Shown here: in pieces, positions 49,454-59,110 of the stretch | How the letters are laid out: each line of letters opens with the position of its first letter | Position numbering within the stretch: position 1 is the stretch's first letter | Assembly: GCA_902770835.1 (NCBI GenBank) | Contig: CACXUM010000009.1 | Span: 1 to 64,000, forward strand | Source: an uncultured Bacteroidia bacterium | GTDB taxonomy: Bacteria > Bacteroidota > Bacteroidia > Bacteroidales > F082 | Length of the DNA stretch: 64,000 bases | Reading direction: 5' to 3' | Translations under genes and position numbers: made by a program | The notes under the pieces: generated by a model | Database searches by the model: none | What the model was told of the DNA's origin: nothing | The model's input: only the letters and a program-made list of their open reading frames with translations

Positions 49454-51253
49454 ATGAACCTCTTCCAACTATTCAAAAACGTCAGCCCTTTCGTAAAGCC
49501 TTACAAATGGCTGGTTTTCATCACTTTGATATTAACTTTAATCGGTTCGCTGATGGCGCAAGTGAACGCCATCGTGCTCGACTGGACCGTCGATGAAGTG
49601 AACGACCTCGTCAGCGCAGGCGAAAAATGGGGACAACGGGCGATGCACATCGTCATCCTCATCTCGTCGGTGCTGCTCGGCAAGGAAATCCTCTCGGCCA
49701 TCATCACCTACGCGCAAAACTACTACGGCGAGCGGATGCGCATCTTCGTCAGCCGCGACCTCGCCCAAAGCGTCATCGAAAAAGTGCTGACCTTCAAGAT
49801 GGCCTTCTTCAATTCGGGCGACAACGCCACGGGCAAACTCCAAGCCCGTATCGACCAGGGTGTCAGTTCGTTATCGCGCACGGTACAAAACTTCTTCATC
49901 GACCTGCTGCCGCTGTTCACGAGCGCACTTTTGGCTTTGATTCTGATGTTCGCGGCCAATGTCTATGTCGGGTTGGTGGCTTTGGCCATCGTGCCGGTTT
50001 ACTTTTGGATTACCGTCCGCCAAGCGCGAAGGCTGAAAGGCTGGCGCCGCGAGATGCGCAACCACTTGGAAACCAAGAGCCAAGGCATCAAAAACATCAT
50101 CGACTCGATCAACGTCATCAAGAGTTTCAACCGCGAGCAAATTGAAGGCCAAAAACAACTCGACATTCAGAACCAAGTGACTGAAAACCAAATGAAAACC
50201 CGCCGCGTGGCGTTCTATTACAACGGCGTGAAGAGCTTCGTGAAGCAAGTCGGGACGGTGTTGGTCATCATCCTGACGGCCTACCTTGTATTAATAGGCT
50301 ATCCCGGCATGACCATCGGTAAAATCATGTACCACGTCATGCTGTTCAGCAACGTCATCGCGCCCATCACGCAGTTGCAACGCATCTTCGACGACGTGAA
50401 CGACGCGCTGATTTATGCCGAAGGCTTCTTCAGCATTTTGGATTCGGAAAAAGACATCGAGCCTTCGGGGAATTATCGTCCCGAAAAGATTCACGGCAAG
50501 TTTGAACTGAAAAACGTGGATTTCACCTATCCCAATGGCAACCAAGCCCTTTACGACATCAACATGACCATCGAGCCGAACAAAATCACGGCCTTGGTGG
50601 GACTTTCGGGCGCGGGAAAGAGTACGATTGTCAATCTGTTGGATAAATTCTACGAGCCGCAAGTGGGCACCATCACCTTGGACGGCATCGACCTGCGCGA
50701 GTACGACACCCAATTCCTGCGCGAAAACATCGGCCTCGTGCTGCAAAAGAACCACATTTTCGACGGCACGATTGAGGAAAACATCCTCTACGGCAATCCG
50801 AATGCGACGCACGAGGAAGTCGTTGAAGCCGCCAAGAAGTCATACATTTACGACCAAATCATGGCCTTGCCGAAGCAGTTCGAGAACAAGGCCTCCGACC
50901 TTAGTGGCGGACAACAGCAGCGCATCGCCATCGCGCGAATGTTCCTCAAAAACCCGCCCATCATCTTCCTTGACGAACCCACGGCCAGCCTCGACGCCAT
51001 CGCCACCGAGCAAATCAAGAACAGCCTCGATGCCATCAAGAAAGACCGCACCGTCATCATCATCTCGCACAGCATTTCGCAAATCATTGACAGCGAAATG
51101 GTTTACGCGCTCAAAACAGGTCATGTCGAAGAATCAGGCCACCCCGACGAAATCTATAAAAAAGGCGGCATCTACAAAGACATCATTGATGCCTCGGCGA
51201 GAAGTTTGAACATTGAGAAGATTGCAAAGACGGTTGGAGAGGGGAAGGATTGA
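49454..51253 (+). CDS. ABC exporter, fused permease-ATPase
   Basis: 599 aa from the ATG at 49454 (MNLFQLFKNVSPFVKPYKWLVF). Six-helix type I exporter domain (about 1-320), then the ATPase: Walker A GLSGAGKST (385-393), Q-loop VLQKNHIFDG, signature LSGGQQQR (near 483), Walker B IIFLDEPTASLDA and switch His in ISHSISQI. A homodimeric exporter of the MsbA/lipid or drug type; the substrate cannot be told from sequence. It follows the U32 gene by 11 bases and may be co-transcribed. Confidence 0.94.
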   Translation: MNLFQLFKNVSPFVKPYKWLVFITLILTLIGSLMAQVNAIVLDWTVDEVNDLVSAGEKWGQRAMHIVILISSVLLGKEILSAIITYAQNYYGERMRIFVSRDLAQSVIEKVLTFKMAFFNSGDNATGKLQARIDQGVSSLSRTVQNFFIDLLPLFTSALLALILMFAANVYVGLVALAIVPVYFWITVRQARRLKGWRREMRNHLETKSQGIKNIIDSINVIKSFNREQIEGQKQLDIQNQVTENQMKTRRVAFYYNGVKSFVKQVGTVLVIILTAYLVLIGYPGMTIGKIMYHVMLFSNVIAPITQLQRIFDDVNDALIYAEGFFSILDSEKDIEPSGNYRPEKIHGKFELKNVDFTYPNGNQALYDINMTIEPNKITALVGLSGAGKSTIVNLLDKFYEPQVGTITLDGIDLREYDTQFLRENIGLVLQKNHIFDGTIEENILYGNPNATHEEVVEAAKKSYIYDQIMALPKQFENKASDLSGGQQQRIAIARMFLKNPPIIFLDEPTASLDAIATEQIKNSLDAIKKDRTVIIISHSISQIIDSEMVYALKTGHVEESGHPDEIYKKGGIYKDIIDASARSLNIEKIAKTVGEGKD

Positions 51254-51623
51254 AAACCGACGATTCAAATTTTTCCTACGGTTTACAGGGACACAATATG
51301 CACATGGTGTGTTTCGCCGTTGATGAGCGGGTCGGAATAGTTGAACCCAATCCAGCAACCATTTCCGCCAACGGGCTATCTTATTCTTTTTTCCTTATTT
51401 CCAAAAAATATTTTGCACAATGCGAAATTTCCATATTTATGCGCCTATCAAGAATAGTTAATATCAATGCTAAGTTATTATAAATTATTGATTTTTTGTG
51501 TTTTAATTATTTTTGGTGGGCTAAATTTCCGTTCCTTACTTTTATGTATACTCCATCCAAAGCAAGAACCACACACAACTCGATTTTGGATTTTTTATCC
51601 CTGCTGGGGTACTCTTACGCACC
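51254..51623. other. 370-base gap with a possible gene remnant
   Basis: No intact gene seen. On the minus strand at about 51287-51375 a short open stretch reads GNGCWIGFNYSDPLINGETH, like the tail of a secreted protein, with a stop close upstream. 51280-51315 also resembles a degenerate GGGACACA...TGTGTTTC palindrome. The rest is A+T-rich. Confidence 0.4.
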
Positions 51624-52772
51624 TCACTCCATCATCTTGCGAAGTTCCTCTTCGGCTTGGTGGATGGGGACGCGCTCGCCGTTGACGAAGGCCACCACAA
51701 AAGCATCGGCGAAGCCTGCGGCTTTCATCTCGGAAAGGCGGGCGGTGGCGGCTTCCTTGGTTGGGAAACGGCCCGAAGTGTAGCGGTAAAGGCCGCCATG
51801 AGCCACATGCACCTCCACTTCCTTCGCTTTTCGGAACGACCAGTCGTCGGTGGGCAACTTGTGCTTGCTGCTCGAAATCTGCACCGAGAAGTAAATCGTG
51901 CCGTTGCTATTGTTGGCCAGTTCGGGTTCCTTCACCTCTTCGGCAGGCTTCTTTTCGGGTTTGGTGGGTTGCTGCCCGTCTTCTTGGTGGTTTTCGGCCT
52001 CAAACTCGCGCTTGTATTCCTCGAAGGCGCGGTAGAGCGCGAGGGCCATCTGGCTCTGGCCATGCTCGGAGAGGAGGAACTGCTCCTCATTGAGATTATT
52101 AATGAAGCCCAACTCGACGAGGATGCTCGGCATGGAGGTTTTCCATAGCACAAGGAAACCGGCCTGCTGCACGCCACGGTCGTTGCGCCCCACCCTTTCC
52201 ACCAACTGTCGCTGTACCTTGTCGGCCAGTTTCAGGCTTTGCTTTTGGTACACGCTCTGCGAGAGCGAGAAGAGGATGTAGGCCTCGGTGCTGTTGGGGT
52301 CGAAGTTGTCGTAGGCGTCGGTGTTTTCCTCGAGGAGGATGGCTGAGTTTTCGGTCATGGCCACGCGCAGGTTGGCTTCGTTTTTCGTTTCACCCATCAC
52401 ATAGGTTTCAACGCCTTTGGCGCCCGTGGTGCCTTCGGTGGAGTTGCAGTGGATGGAGATGAACACATCGGCGTTGTTGCGGTTGGCGATGGCGGCACGC
52501 TCGCTCAGTTCGACGAACTTGTCGGTCTTGCGAGTGTAAACCACCTTCACGTCGGGCAGGTTCTCCTCGATGTAGGCACCCAACTTGAGCGCGACGGCAA
52601 GGTTGAGTTTCTTCTCCGTCGTTTTGCGACCCAAGGCACCTGCGTCACCGCCGCCGTGACCCGCATCGATGACCACGGTCTGAATCTTTTCGCCTTTCTG
52701 GGCCACGACGCACAAAGGCATCAGAAAAATCATGGCCAAAACACCAAATCGGAAAATCTTTCGTTGTATCAT
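51624..52772 (-). CDS. N-acetylmuramoyl-L-alanine amidase with SPOR domain
   Basis: 382 aa. Signal peptide to about 25 (MPLCVVAQ). Amidase_3 zinc-site residues: His39 (DAGHGGGD), Glu53 (TTEKK), His108 (SIHCNST) and catalytic Glu220 (LVELGFINN). An acidic/Pro-rich linker leads to a C-terminal SPOR domain (about 291-375), which binds denuded septal glycan. It cleaves stem peptides from peptidoglycan at division. Divergent from the LptD-like gene. Confidence 0.95.
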   Translation of the reverse strand: MIQRKIFRFGVLAMIFLMPLCVVAQKGEKIQTVVIDAGHGGGDAGALGRKTTEKKLNLAVALKLGAYIEENLPDVKVVYTRKTDKFVELSERAAIANRNNADVFISIHCNSTEGTTGAKGVETYVMGETKNEANLRVAMTENSAILLEENTDAYDNFDPNSTEAYILFSLSQSVYQKQSLKLADKVQRQLVERVGRNDRGVQQAGFLVLWKTSMPSILVELGFINNLNEEQFLLSEHGQSQMALALYRAFEEYKREFEAENHQEDGQQPTKPEKKPAEEVKEPELANNSNGTIYFSVQISSSKHKLPTDDWSFRKAKEVEVHVAHGGLYRYTSGRFPTKEAATARLSEMKAAGFADAFVVAFVNGERVPIHQAEEELRKMME

Positions 52773-52805
52773 ATTGAGTTCTTAATTAATGTGCGCGAAG
52801 AAAAA

Positions 52806-52814
52806 CTATCTTTG
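52806..52814 (+). promoter_or_regulatory. -7 element of the LptD-like gene
   Basis: TATCTTTGC, 58 bases before the ATG at 52873. Confidence 0.65.
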
Positions 52815-52872
52815 CAGCCGATTTTGAGCGACAAATATAATTGTTTTTGCCTTGACGAAACGCACAACATAT

Positions 52873-55704
52873 ATGAAATATTTTCAAGCGGCAGCCTTTT
52901 TCTTGCTTGCCGCGATGGTTTTGTTGTTCGTCGGGTGTAAGCAATTGGCTCATACTGAGAAAGATAAACACGATTTTGAACCTATTGCTGTTGACACTAC
53001 GGCTTTCGACACGATTCATGTTGAGGAGCGCATCGTCGACACGATAACAGTGGTTTTGGACTCGATTCCGGTGGCCGACTCGCTTCCCGTCTTCGATTCC
53101 ATCGTCGGTACGGACAGCCTTGCCTTTTTGCAAGATTCTGTGGCCATTGATACGGTGAAAACCGTTCAGAAACAGCGAATTAAAAAATCAAGGCCTTCCG
53201 ATTCGGCCATCGAAACTCAGGTGATTTGCTCGGCTTCCGACTCTTCGTACCGCGACATGAACCAAAAGAAAATCTACTATTTCGGCAACGCCGAGGCCAA
53301 ATACGACGACATCGTACTGACGGCGGCCTGCCTCGAATTCGACCTCGAAACCAGCACCTGCCGCGCCTATGGTGTCGTCGATTCCTTGGGCAAACTGCAA
53401 GGGCGGCCCGTCTTCAAACAAGGCGAATCGACTTTTGAGGCGAAGGAGATGCTCTACAACTTCAAGTCGAAGAAAGGCATCATCACCAAGGTTTGGACCG
53501 AGGAACAAGGCGGCTACCTGCACGGCGAGCGCGTGAAGCGCATGGACGACAACAGCATCCATATCAAGTCGGGCGGCTACACTACCTGCGACCTGAAAGA
53601 CCACCCGCACTACCAATTCAAGTTCACCAAAGCCAAGGTCATCCCCGACGACAAGATTGTGACCGGCCCAATCTACATGACCGTTGCCGACATTCCGCTG
53701 CCACTGGCCCTGCCTTTTTCCATGATTCCCAACACGAAAGGAAAAAAATCGGGGCTTATCATTCCCACCTACGGCGAATCGGCCAACCGTGGATTTTATC
53801 TTGAAAATGGCGGCTATTATTGGGCCATCAACGACTACTACGACCTGCAAGTTTTAGGCGACATCTACACCCGTGGCTCGTGGGGCATCAAGCCAACCTT
53901 TAGATACAACAAACGCTACAAGCACAACGGCTCGATGGCTTTGAGCTTCGCCGTCAACAAGATAGGCACAAAGGGTGCCGCCGACTATCAGGAGAGCAAC
54001 GACTTCAAAATCCAGTGGACGCACAAGCAAGACACCAAGTCGCATCCGCGCCGCAACTTCTCGGCCAACGTCAACATCGTAAGCTCCAACTTCAACAAAT
54101 ACAACGCCCAAACCACCACCGACCAACTGAGCAACACCTTCCAGTCGAGCATCAGCTACCAAACCAACTTCGGCGGCAAGGTCTACCTCACCCTCAACGC
54201 TAACCACAGCCAAAACACGATGACGCGCCAACTGACCGCCTCGCTTCCTGAACTCACCCTCAATGTGAACACCTTCTACCCTTTGCAAAAAGTGGGCAAG
54301 GCAGGCAAGAAACGCTGGTACCAAAGCCTCAGCATGAGTTACACGATGAACGGCAAGGCCTATATTAATGATGTGGACACCGTTCTGTTCAAAGGTTTCA
54401 GCGACGACTTCGGCGAGTGGGCGAGAAAAACGCTGCGCGGCCATGTGCAAACCGGCATCAAGCACACCGTCCCCATCAGCGCGACCATCAAACTGCTGAA
54501 GCATTTCTCGTGGACCAACACCGTGGGTTTGAGCGACTACATGTATTTCCAACGCGCCGAACAGCAATGGATTCACGACACCGACTCGACAGGACACCTG
54601 CAAATCGACACCATCTTTGGCTTCCATAATTTATTGGATTTCAACGTTTCCACCAAAATTACCACCAAAATCTACGGCATGAAGCACTTCAGCGGGGGAC
54701 CCATCCGCGCCATCCGCCATGTCATCACCCCTGAAATCGGCTTCACCTATCGCCCCAACTTTGGCGACCCGAAATGGGGTGTCTACGGCAGTTACATCGA
54801 TGGCAATGGCAACGAAAAGACCTACAACAAGTTCGAAAGGTCGCTTTACGGCACCCCATCACAAAACCAGCAAGGGCTTTTGACCTATAATTTCAACAAC
54901 AACTTGGAAATCAAGGTGCCATCGAAGAGCGACACCATCACGGGCGTGAAAAAAGTCCCGATTTTGGAGTCGTTCAGCATTTCGGGCAACTACGACGTGA
55001 CCAAAGACTCGGTCAACTTCTCCCCCATTTCGGTCAGCGGACGCACCACTTTGTTCAAGAAATTGGGCATCAACTATAGCAGTTCGTGGGACCCTTACGC
55101 CGCCGACTCGATGGGGCGACGCATCAACCGCTTCGAGATTGCCGACAACGGTCGGCTGTTCCGCAAAACCGGCTCATCATGGCGTTTCAGCCTGAGTTAC
55201 AGTTTCAACCAAAACGACCTCAAGAAGTTGCAAGGCAAGCAAGGCAGCCAGCAACTGCGCGACGAAATCAACGAAAACGCCCGAAATTCGGGCATGTTCG
55301 ACCCCGACGAACTGAACGAAATTTTGGGCAACCCCAACGCCTACATCGATTGGACCACGCCGTGGTCGCTCTCGTTGAGTTACAACCTAACCTACACGAC
55401 CTCAATTGCTTACGCCGCTTTCATGGGCATTGCCACGAACACACATGTACACACCATAGGACTCAATGGCGACATCAGTATCACGCCCAAGTGGAAAGTC
55501 ACCTTCTCCACCGGCTGGGACTTCGTGAACAACAACATCACCTACACCAACATCAGCGTCTACCGCGACCTGCACTGCTGGGAGATGCGCTTCAACTGGA
55601 TTCCCATCGGCAGCTACAAGAGTTGGAACTTCACCATCAACGTGAAGGCGCAGGCCTTGAAGGATTTGAAGTATGAGAAAAAGAAAGATTACCGCGACAA
55701 TTAA
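52873..55704 (+). CDS. LptD-like LPS-assembly outer-membrane protein
   Basis: 943 aa from the ATG at 52873 (MKYFQAAAFFLLAAMVLLFVGCKQ); a TTG seven codons earlier is unlikely. The N-terminus ends in a lipobox-like FVGC. Residues about 120-290 form an OstA/LptD-like beta region (YFGNAEAKYDDIVLTAACLEFDLE, KEMLYNFKSKKGIITKV, CDLKDHPHYQFK, SGLIIPTYGESANRGFYLENGGYYWAI). The rest is a large barrel. LptD inserts lipopolysaccharide into the outer leaflet; Bacteroidota members are divergent. It neighbours the amidase gene, divergently. Confidence 0.87.
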   Translation: MKYFQAAAFFLLAAMVLLFVGCKQLAHTEKDKHDFEPIAVDTTAFDTIHVEERIVDTITVVLDSIPVADSLPVFDSIVGTDSLAFLQDSVAIDTVKTVQKQRIKKSRPSDSAIETQVICSASDSSYRDMNQKKIYYFGNAEAKYDDIVLTAACLEFDLETSTCRAYGVVDSLGKLQGRPVFKQGESTFEAKEMLYNFKSKKGIITKVWTEEQGGYLHGERVKRMDDNSIHIKSGGYTTCDLKDHPHYQFKFTKAKVIPDDKIVTGPIYMTVADIPLPLALPFSMIPNTKGKKSGLIIPTYGESANRGFYLENGGYYWAINDYYDLQVLGDIYTRGSWGIKPTFRYNKRYKHNGSMALSFAVNKIGTKGAADYQESNDFKIQWTHKQDTKSHPRRNFSANVNIVSSNFNKYNAQTTTDQLSNTFQSSISYQTNFGGKVYLTLNANHSQNTMTRQLTASLPELTLNVNTFYPLQKVGKAGKKRWYQSLSMSYTMNGKAYINDVDTVLFKGFSDDFGEWARKTLRGHVQTGIKHTVPISATIKLLKHFSWTNTVGLSDYMYFQRAEQQWIHDTDSTGHLQIDTIFGFHNLLDFNVSTKITTKIYGMKHFSGGPIRAIRHVITPEIGFTYRPNFGDPKWGVYGSYIDGNGNEKTYNKFERSLYGTPSQNQQGLLTYNFNNNLEIKVPSKSDTITGVKKVPILESFSISGNYDVTKDSVNFSPISVSGRTTLFKKLGINYSSSWDPYAADSMGRRINRFEIADNGRLFRKTGSSWRFSLSYSFNQNDLKKLQGKQGSQQLRDEINENARNSGMFDPDELNEILGNPNAYIDWTTPWSLSLSYNLTYTTSIAYAAFMGIATNTHVHTIGLNGDISITPKWKVTFSTGWDFVNNNITYTNISVYRDLHCWEMRFNWIPIGSYKSWNFTINVKAQALKDLKYEKKKDYRDN

Positions 55705-55780
55705 TGCGGAATACGGAATGAGGAGTGCGGAATAAGCCTATCGGATGAAAATATTCCGCGTTCCACATTCTGCATTCCGA
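55703..55780. repeat. Imperfect inverted repeat after the LptD-like gene
   Basis: Arms TGCGGAATACGGAATGAGGA... and ...CCACATTCTGCATTCCG, each containing GCGGAATA/TATTCCGC. It overlaps the LptD stop; possible 3' end or mobile repeat. Confidence 0.75.
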
Positions 55781-55789
55781 ATTTCTTAT

Positions 55790-55798
55790 TATCTTTGC
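55790..55798 (+). promoter_or_regulatory. -7 element of the double-thioredoxin gene
   Basis: TATCTTTGC, 28 bases before the ATG at 55827. Confidence 0.7.
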
Positions 55799-55826
55799 CC
55801 CATTCAAACCTTTTAATTAATACACA

Positions 55827-57677
55827 ATGAAAAAACTTGTTACCCTTTTGCTCGCGCTGGCCTTCGGTTTTGGCCTGAAAGCGCAATGTCCGCTCAACCA
55901 AGCCGTCGACTTCACGGCTACGGACTGCCACGGCACTGAAGTCCACCTGTTCGACATCCTCGACGGCGGCCAGTATGTGCTCATCGACTTCTTCTTCGTC
56001 AATTGCGGCCCCTGCCAGCAAGCCACCCCGAAAGTGGTGGAATCCTATTACGCCATGGGCTGCAACATGCACGATGTGTTCTACATGGAAATCTCCGACC
56101 GCGACAGCGATGCGGCCTGCCAAAACTGGTGCCAAAACTACGGGGTGGAATACCCGACCATCAGCGGTCCTGCTGGTGGCAGTGGCATTTGCAACACCTA
56201 TCAAATCGGTGCTTTCCCCACCGTCATCCTGATTGCTCCCGACAGGCAAATCCTCATCAACGACCTGTGGCCCATCAGCAACGCCCAAACTGTCATCAAT
56301 GCTTTGGAGCAACATGGCCTGCAACAACACGACTGCAACACGCCGAGCTACAACCCGCAAGTGAGCATCACGGTGGACCAAGTGCTTGAAACCGAAGTGA
56401 CGGCCACCTTTACGCCTAATGCCGACTGCGCCTCCTACGGCTATATGATGGCCACCGAAGCCGAGATTCAGGAATGGATGGGCATCGCTGGCCTCGATTT
56501 GCCCGAATACCTTTGGACCTACGGTATGCCCGGATCGGGAGTCATTTCCAACACCTTCGGCGACCTGACACCCAACACGGAATACAACATCTACGCCGTG
56601 CCCGCCGACATTGACGGCAACCTTGGCGAAGTCGTTATCGAGCCTGTCACCACCACGCCCGGCGGCGGCAGCGACATCATGCCCGACTTCACCGCCACCG
56701 ACATTGAGGGCAACGAAATCCACCTCTACGACATCCTCGATGCGGGCCAAGCCGTGCTCATCAATTTCTTCCTCACCGGCGACCCGTACAGCGAGCAACC
56801 CATGCCCGACATGACCGAAGCCTACCGCCTCTATGGCTGCAATCAGGCTGGCGTGTTCGTTATGGAGATTTCGCCCAATAGCAATGATGCAACCTGCCAA
56901 GCCTGGGCCGACCAGTTTGGCGTGAAATATCCCACCATCAGCCGCGACGGTGGCGGCAACGACATTGCCCAAGCCATCCCCGTGGGCTACTATCCCACCA
57001 TCATGCTCATCCGTCCCGACCACACCTTTGCCAACCGCGACATCTATCCGCCCACGCTGGAACAAATTATTAATGCCATGAACGCAGAAGGCTATGAACA
57101 GCATGAGTGCCCGGTGATTGAAGAATTGGTTTTCAGCAAAGACACCATTTATCTTTATTCCGGTTGCGTCATCGATTCCGATATGGTCAACATAACCAAT
57201 CTGACTACTTCTGATGTACAAATCATTGAATACAATTCACCTGAATTCGAAGTTGAATGCACTTACAACCAAGGCAGTCATGATCTTACAGGTGCAATTA
57301 TTGTTCCGTCCGACAGTCTTATGGTAAGTGTATGGGGTTATCCCAAAGATTATACTGTAGATCTTGTCATTTATGGAACTCTCAATCTCATTACCTCAGC
57401 AGGTAACTATGCGTTAACCATCAGATTTGAGTATCTTGTAGGTCTCAATGAAACCAACAATGACAAATTCTCCCTCTTCCCGAATCCCGCAAACGACTTC
57501 GTGACCTTGAAGGGCGAAAACCTCGGCACGGTGCGCGTCTATAATGCCCTCGGCCAGAAAGTGGATGAATTCGAGGCCAATGGCAGCGAACTCCGCATCA
57601 ACACGACGAGATACAAGAATGGTGTGTATTTCGTTAAGACTGATGAAAAGACGATGAAATTTGTTGTGAAGCATTAA
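55827..57677 (+). CDS. Secreted protein with two thioredoxin-like domains and type IX sorting domain
   Basis: 616 aa. Signal peptide to residue 20 (GLKAQ). The first redoxin domain (about 25-165) has an intact CGPC (Cys60, Cys63). A fibronectin-like domain (175-280) follows. The second redoxin domain (about 287-430) is a clear repeat of the first (DFTATDIEGNEIHLYDILD versus DFTATDCHGTEVHLFDILD), but its active site reads GDPYSE, with Asp319 and Ser322 replacing the cysteines. The tail (FSLFPNPANDFVTLKG...VYNALGQKV...GVYFVKT) is a type IX sorting domain. It may act in extracellular disulfide chemistry with a non-catalytic second domain. Confidence 0.87.
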   Translation: MKKLVTLLLALAFGFGLKAQCPLNQAVDFTATDCHGTEVHLFDILDGGQYVLIDFFFVNCGPCQQATPKVVESYYAMGCNMHDVFYMEISDRDSDAACQNWCQNYGVEYPTISGPAGGSGICNTYQIGAFPTVILIAPDRQILINDLWPISNAQTVINALEQHGLQQHDCNTPSYNPQVSITVDQVLETEVTATFTPNADCASYGYMMATEAEIQEWMGIAGLDLPEYLWTYGMPGSGVISNTFGDLTPNTEYNIYAVPADIDGNLGEVVIEPVTTTPGGGSDIMPDFTATDIEGNEIHLYDILDAGQAVLINFFLTGDPYSEQPMPDMTEAYRLYGCNQAGVFVMEISPNSNDATCQAWADQFGVKYPTISRDGGGNDIAQAIPVGYYPTIMLIRPDHTFANRDIYPPTLEQIINAMNAEGYEQHECPVIEELVFSKDTIYLYSGCVIDSDMVNITNLTTSDVQIIEYNSPEFEVECTYNQGSHDLTGAIIVPSDSLMVSVWGYPKDYTVDLVIYGTLNLITSAGNYALTIRFEYLVGLNETNNDKFSLFPNPANDFVTLKGENLGTVRVYNALGQKVDEFEANGSELRINTTRYKNGVYFVKTDEKTMKFVVKH

Positions 57678-57686
57678 CACGCTTTG

Positions 57687-57774
57687 CGTCACTGCGAGGA
57701 ACGAAGCAGTCCAGAGAACCAATCATACAACGCTTGTCCGCTGGATTGCTTCGTCGTTTCTCCTCGCAATGACG
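57687..57774. repeat. Palindromic repeat (GTCACTGCGAGGAACGAAGC family)
   Basis: Arms CGTCACTGCGAGGAACGAAG... and ...GTTTCTCCTCGCAATGACG with a 30-base middle. A single arm occurs at 32765-32796. It fills most of the gap before the fucose-isomerase-like gene, where no -7 element was seen. Confidence 0.85.
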
Positions 57775-57796
57775 GCACACATTCAAAAACTATCCC

Positions 57797-59110
57797 ATGA
57801 AAATAATAATCCTTCGTTCCTCCTTCCAGACGGATGATTTCGTCAGGACGGAATATGCTGAATTGCTGCAAAGGCTTGAAAAGGAATGCTGTGCAGAAAT
57901 CCATATCATTGGTGACGAATCCGTAGAGACGCACGGCCGTGCGTCTCTACAAACATTGCCCGATGCCTTTATGATTGCCACCGGCGGCGTGGAAAATTTG
58001 TTCAAACGCATTTGGGAGGCCGTCGATGTGGAAATGATGTGCAGTCCGCATCAACCGAAAACCGTCACGATGATTGCCGACGGGCGCAACAATTCCTTGG
58101 CCGCCTCTTTGGAAATATTGACCTATTTGGGATATGTCGGGGTGGAAGGGAAGATTTTGCACGGGACGAATGATGAAATCGTATCGGCCCTTGTAGAGAG
58201 GCACGGACGTGCCTCTCTACAAGGACGAATCGGGTTGTTTGGTCAGCCATCGGACTGGTTGATTGCCAGCGGCGTGGATTGCGATTTCCTCCGCCAGCGT
58301 TACGGCGTTGAAACCATCGACATCGACCTGAAACGTGTCGAGGAAGGCATCAGGAACGCCTCGAAGGACGAGGCCGAAAAGATGGCGCAAACCCTACTGA
58401 ATCACACCAAGGCCGTGCGCGAGCCTTCCCCTGCCGATTTGTTGGAAGCCGCCAAGGCCTATCTTGCCATCAAACAAATCTGCCAAGAGGAACGCTTGGA
58501 TGCCCTCACCATCCGCTGCTTCGACATCGTGAAGGCCTGCAACACAACAAGTTGTCTTGCTCTGGCCATGCTCAATGACGAAGGCATCGTGGCCGGCTGC
58601 GAGGGCGACATGCAAACGCTGATGAGCATGTATTTGGTCAAGCGGATTTGTGGCAAAACGGCCTTCATGGCCAACCCGTCGCAACTCACCGACAAAAGCA
58701 GTATGTTGGCGCATTGCACCATCCCGCTCTCGATGTGCGACGAAACCATCGTCCGCTCGCATTTCGAGTCGGGCATTGGGGTGGCTGTGCAAGGCTTGCT
58801 GCCTTTGGCCGACTACACCTTATTTAAATGGGGCGGCCCGCAGTTGGACCGTTATTTCGTCGCCGAGGCGCAAGCCGTCGAAACGCCCTACAGCGACCAT
58901 TTCTGCCGCACGCAAATCACGCTCAACGTGAACCTGAAGCCTTACCTGCTGCAACACAGCATCGGCAACCACCACGTCATCATCCGTGGGCGGCACGCCG
59001 GTGAAATTCGCCGGTTTATGCTGAAGAACGGGGTTTCAGAATGTGTAGCCGAACGAGAAATACAAACTGAACCGGCTTACATACAAATTGCTCCATTGCG
59101 CCGTCAGTGA
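57797..59110 (+). CDS. L-fucose/L-arabinose-isomerase-like protein with two palindrome insertions
   Basis: 437 aa. The middle and C-terminal parts fit the fucose-isomerase superfamily: LDALTIRCFDIVKACNTTSCLALAMLNDEGIVAGCEGDMQTLMSMYLVKRICGKTAFMANPS and ESGIGVAVQG. The exact sugar is unknown. Two copies of a GTAGAGAC/GTAGAGAG palindrome insert VETHGRASLQ (43-52) and VERHGRASLQ (near 132-141) in the N-terminal domain, in frame. The last 25 codons overlap the convergent patatin gene by 75 bases, beyond where the family normally ends, so the original stop may have been lost. Confidence 0.75.
   Translation: MKIIILRSSFQTDDFVRTEYAELLQRLEKECCAEIHIIGDESVETHGRASLQTLPDAFMIATGGVENLFKRIWEAVDVEMMCSPHQPKTVTMIADGRNNSLAASLEILTYLGYVGVEGKILHGTNDEIVSALVERHGRASLQGRIGLFGQPSDWLIASGVDCDFLRQRYGVETIDIDLKRVEEGIRNASKDEAEKMAQTLLNHTKAVREPSPADLLEAAKAYLAIKQICQEERLDALTIRCFDIVKACNTTSCLALAMLNDEGIVAGCEGDMQTLMSMYLVKRICGKTAFMANPSQLTDKSSMLAHCTIPLSMCDETIVRSHFESGIGVAVQGLLPLADYTLFKWGGPQLDRYFVAEAQAVETPYSDHFCRTQITLNVNLKPYLLQHSIGNHHVIIRGRHAGEIRRFMLKNGVSECVAEREIQTEPAYIQIAPLRRQ
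57923..57950. repeat. Perfect 28-bp palindrome in frame (copy 1)
   Basis: Arms GTAGAGACGCACGG and CCGTGCGTCTCTAC with no loop. Encodes VETHGRASLQ together with flanking bases. Confidence 0.92.
58191..58222. repeat. 32-bp palindrome in frame (copy 2)
   Basis: Arms TTGTAGAGAGGCACG and CGTGCCTCTCTACAA around GA. Encodes VERHGRASLQ, the same peptide and frame as copy 1. Confidence 0.92.
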
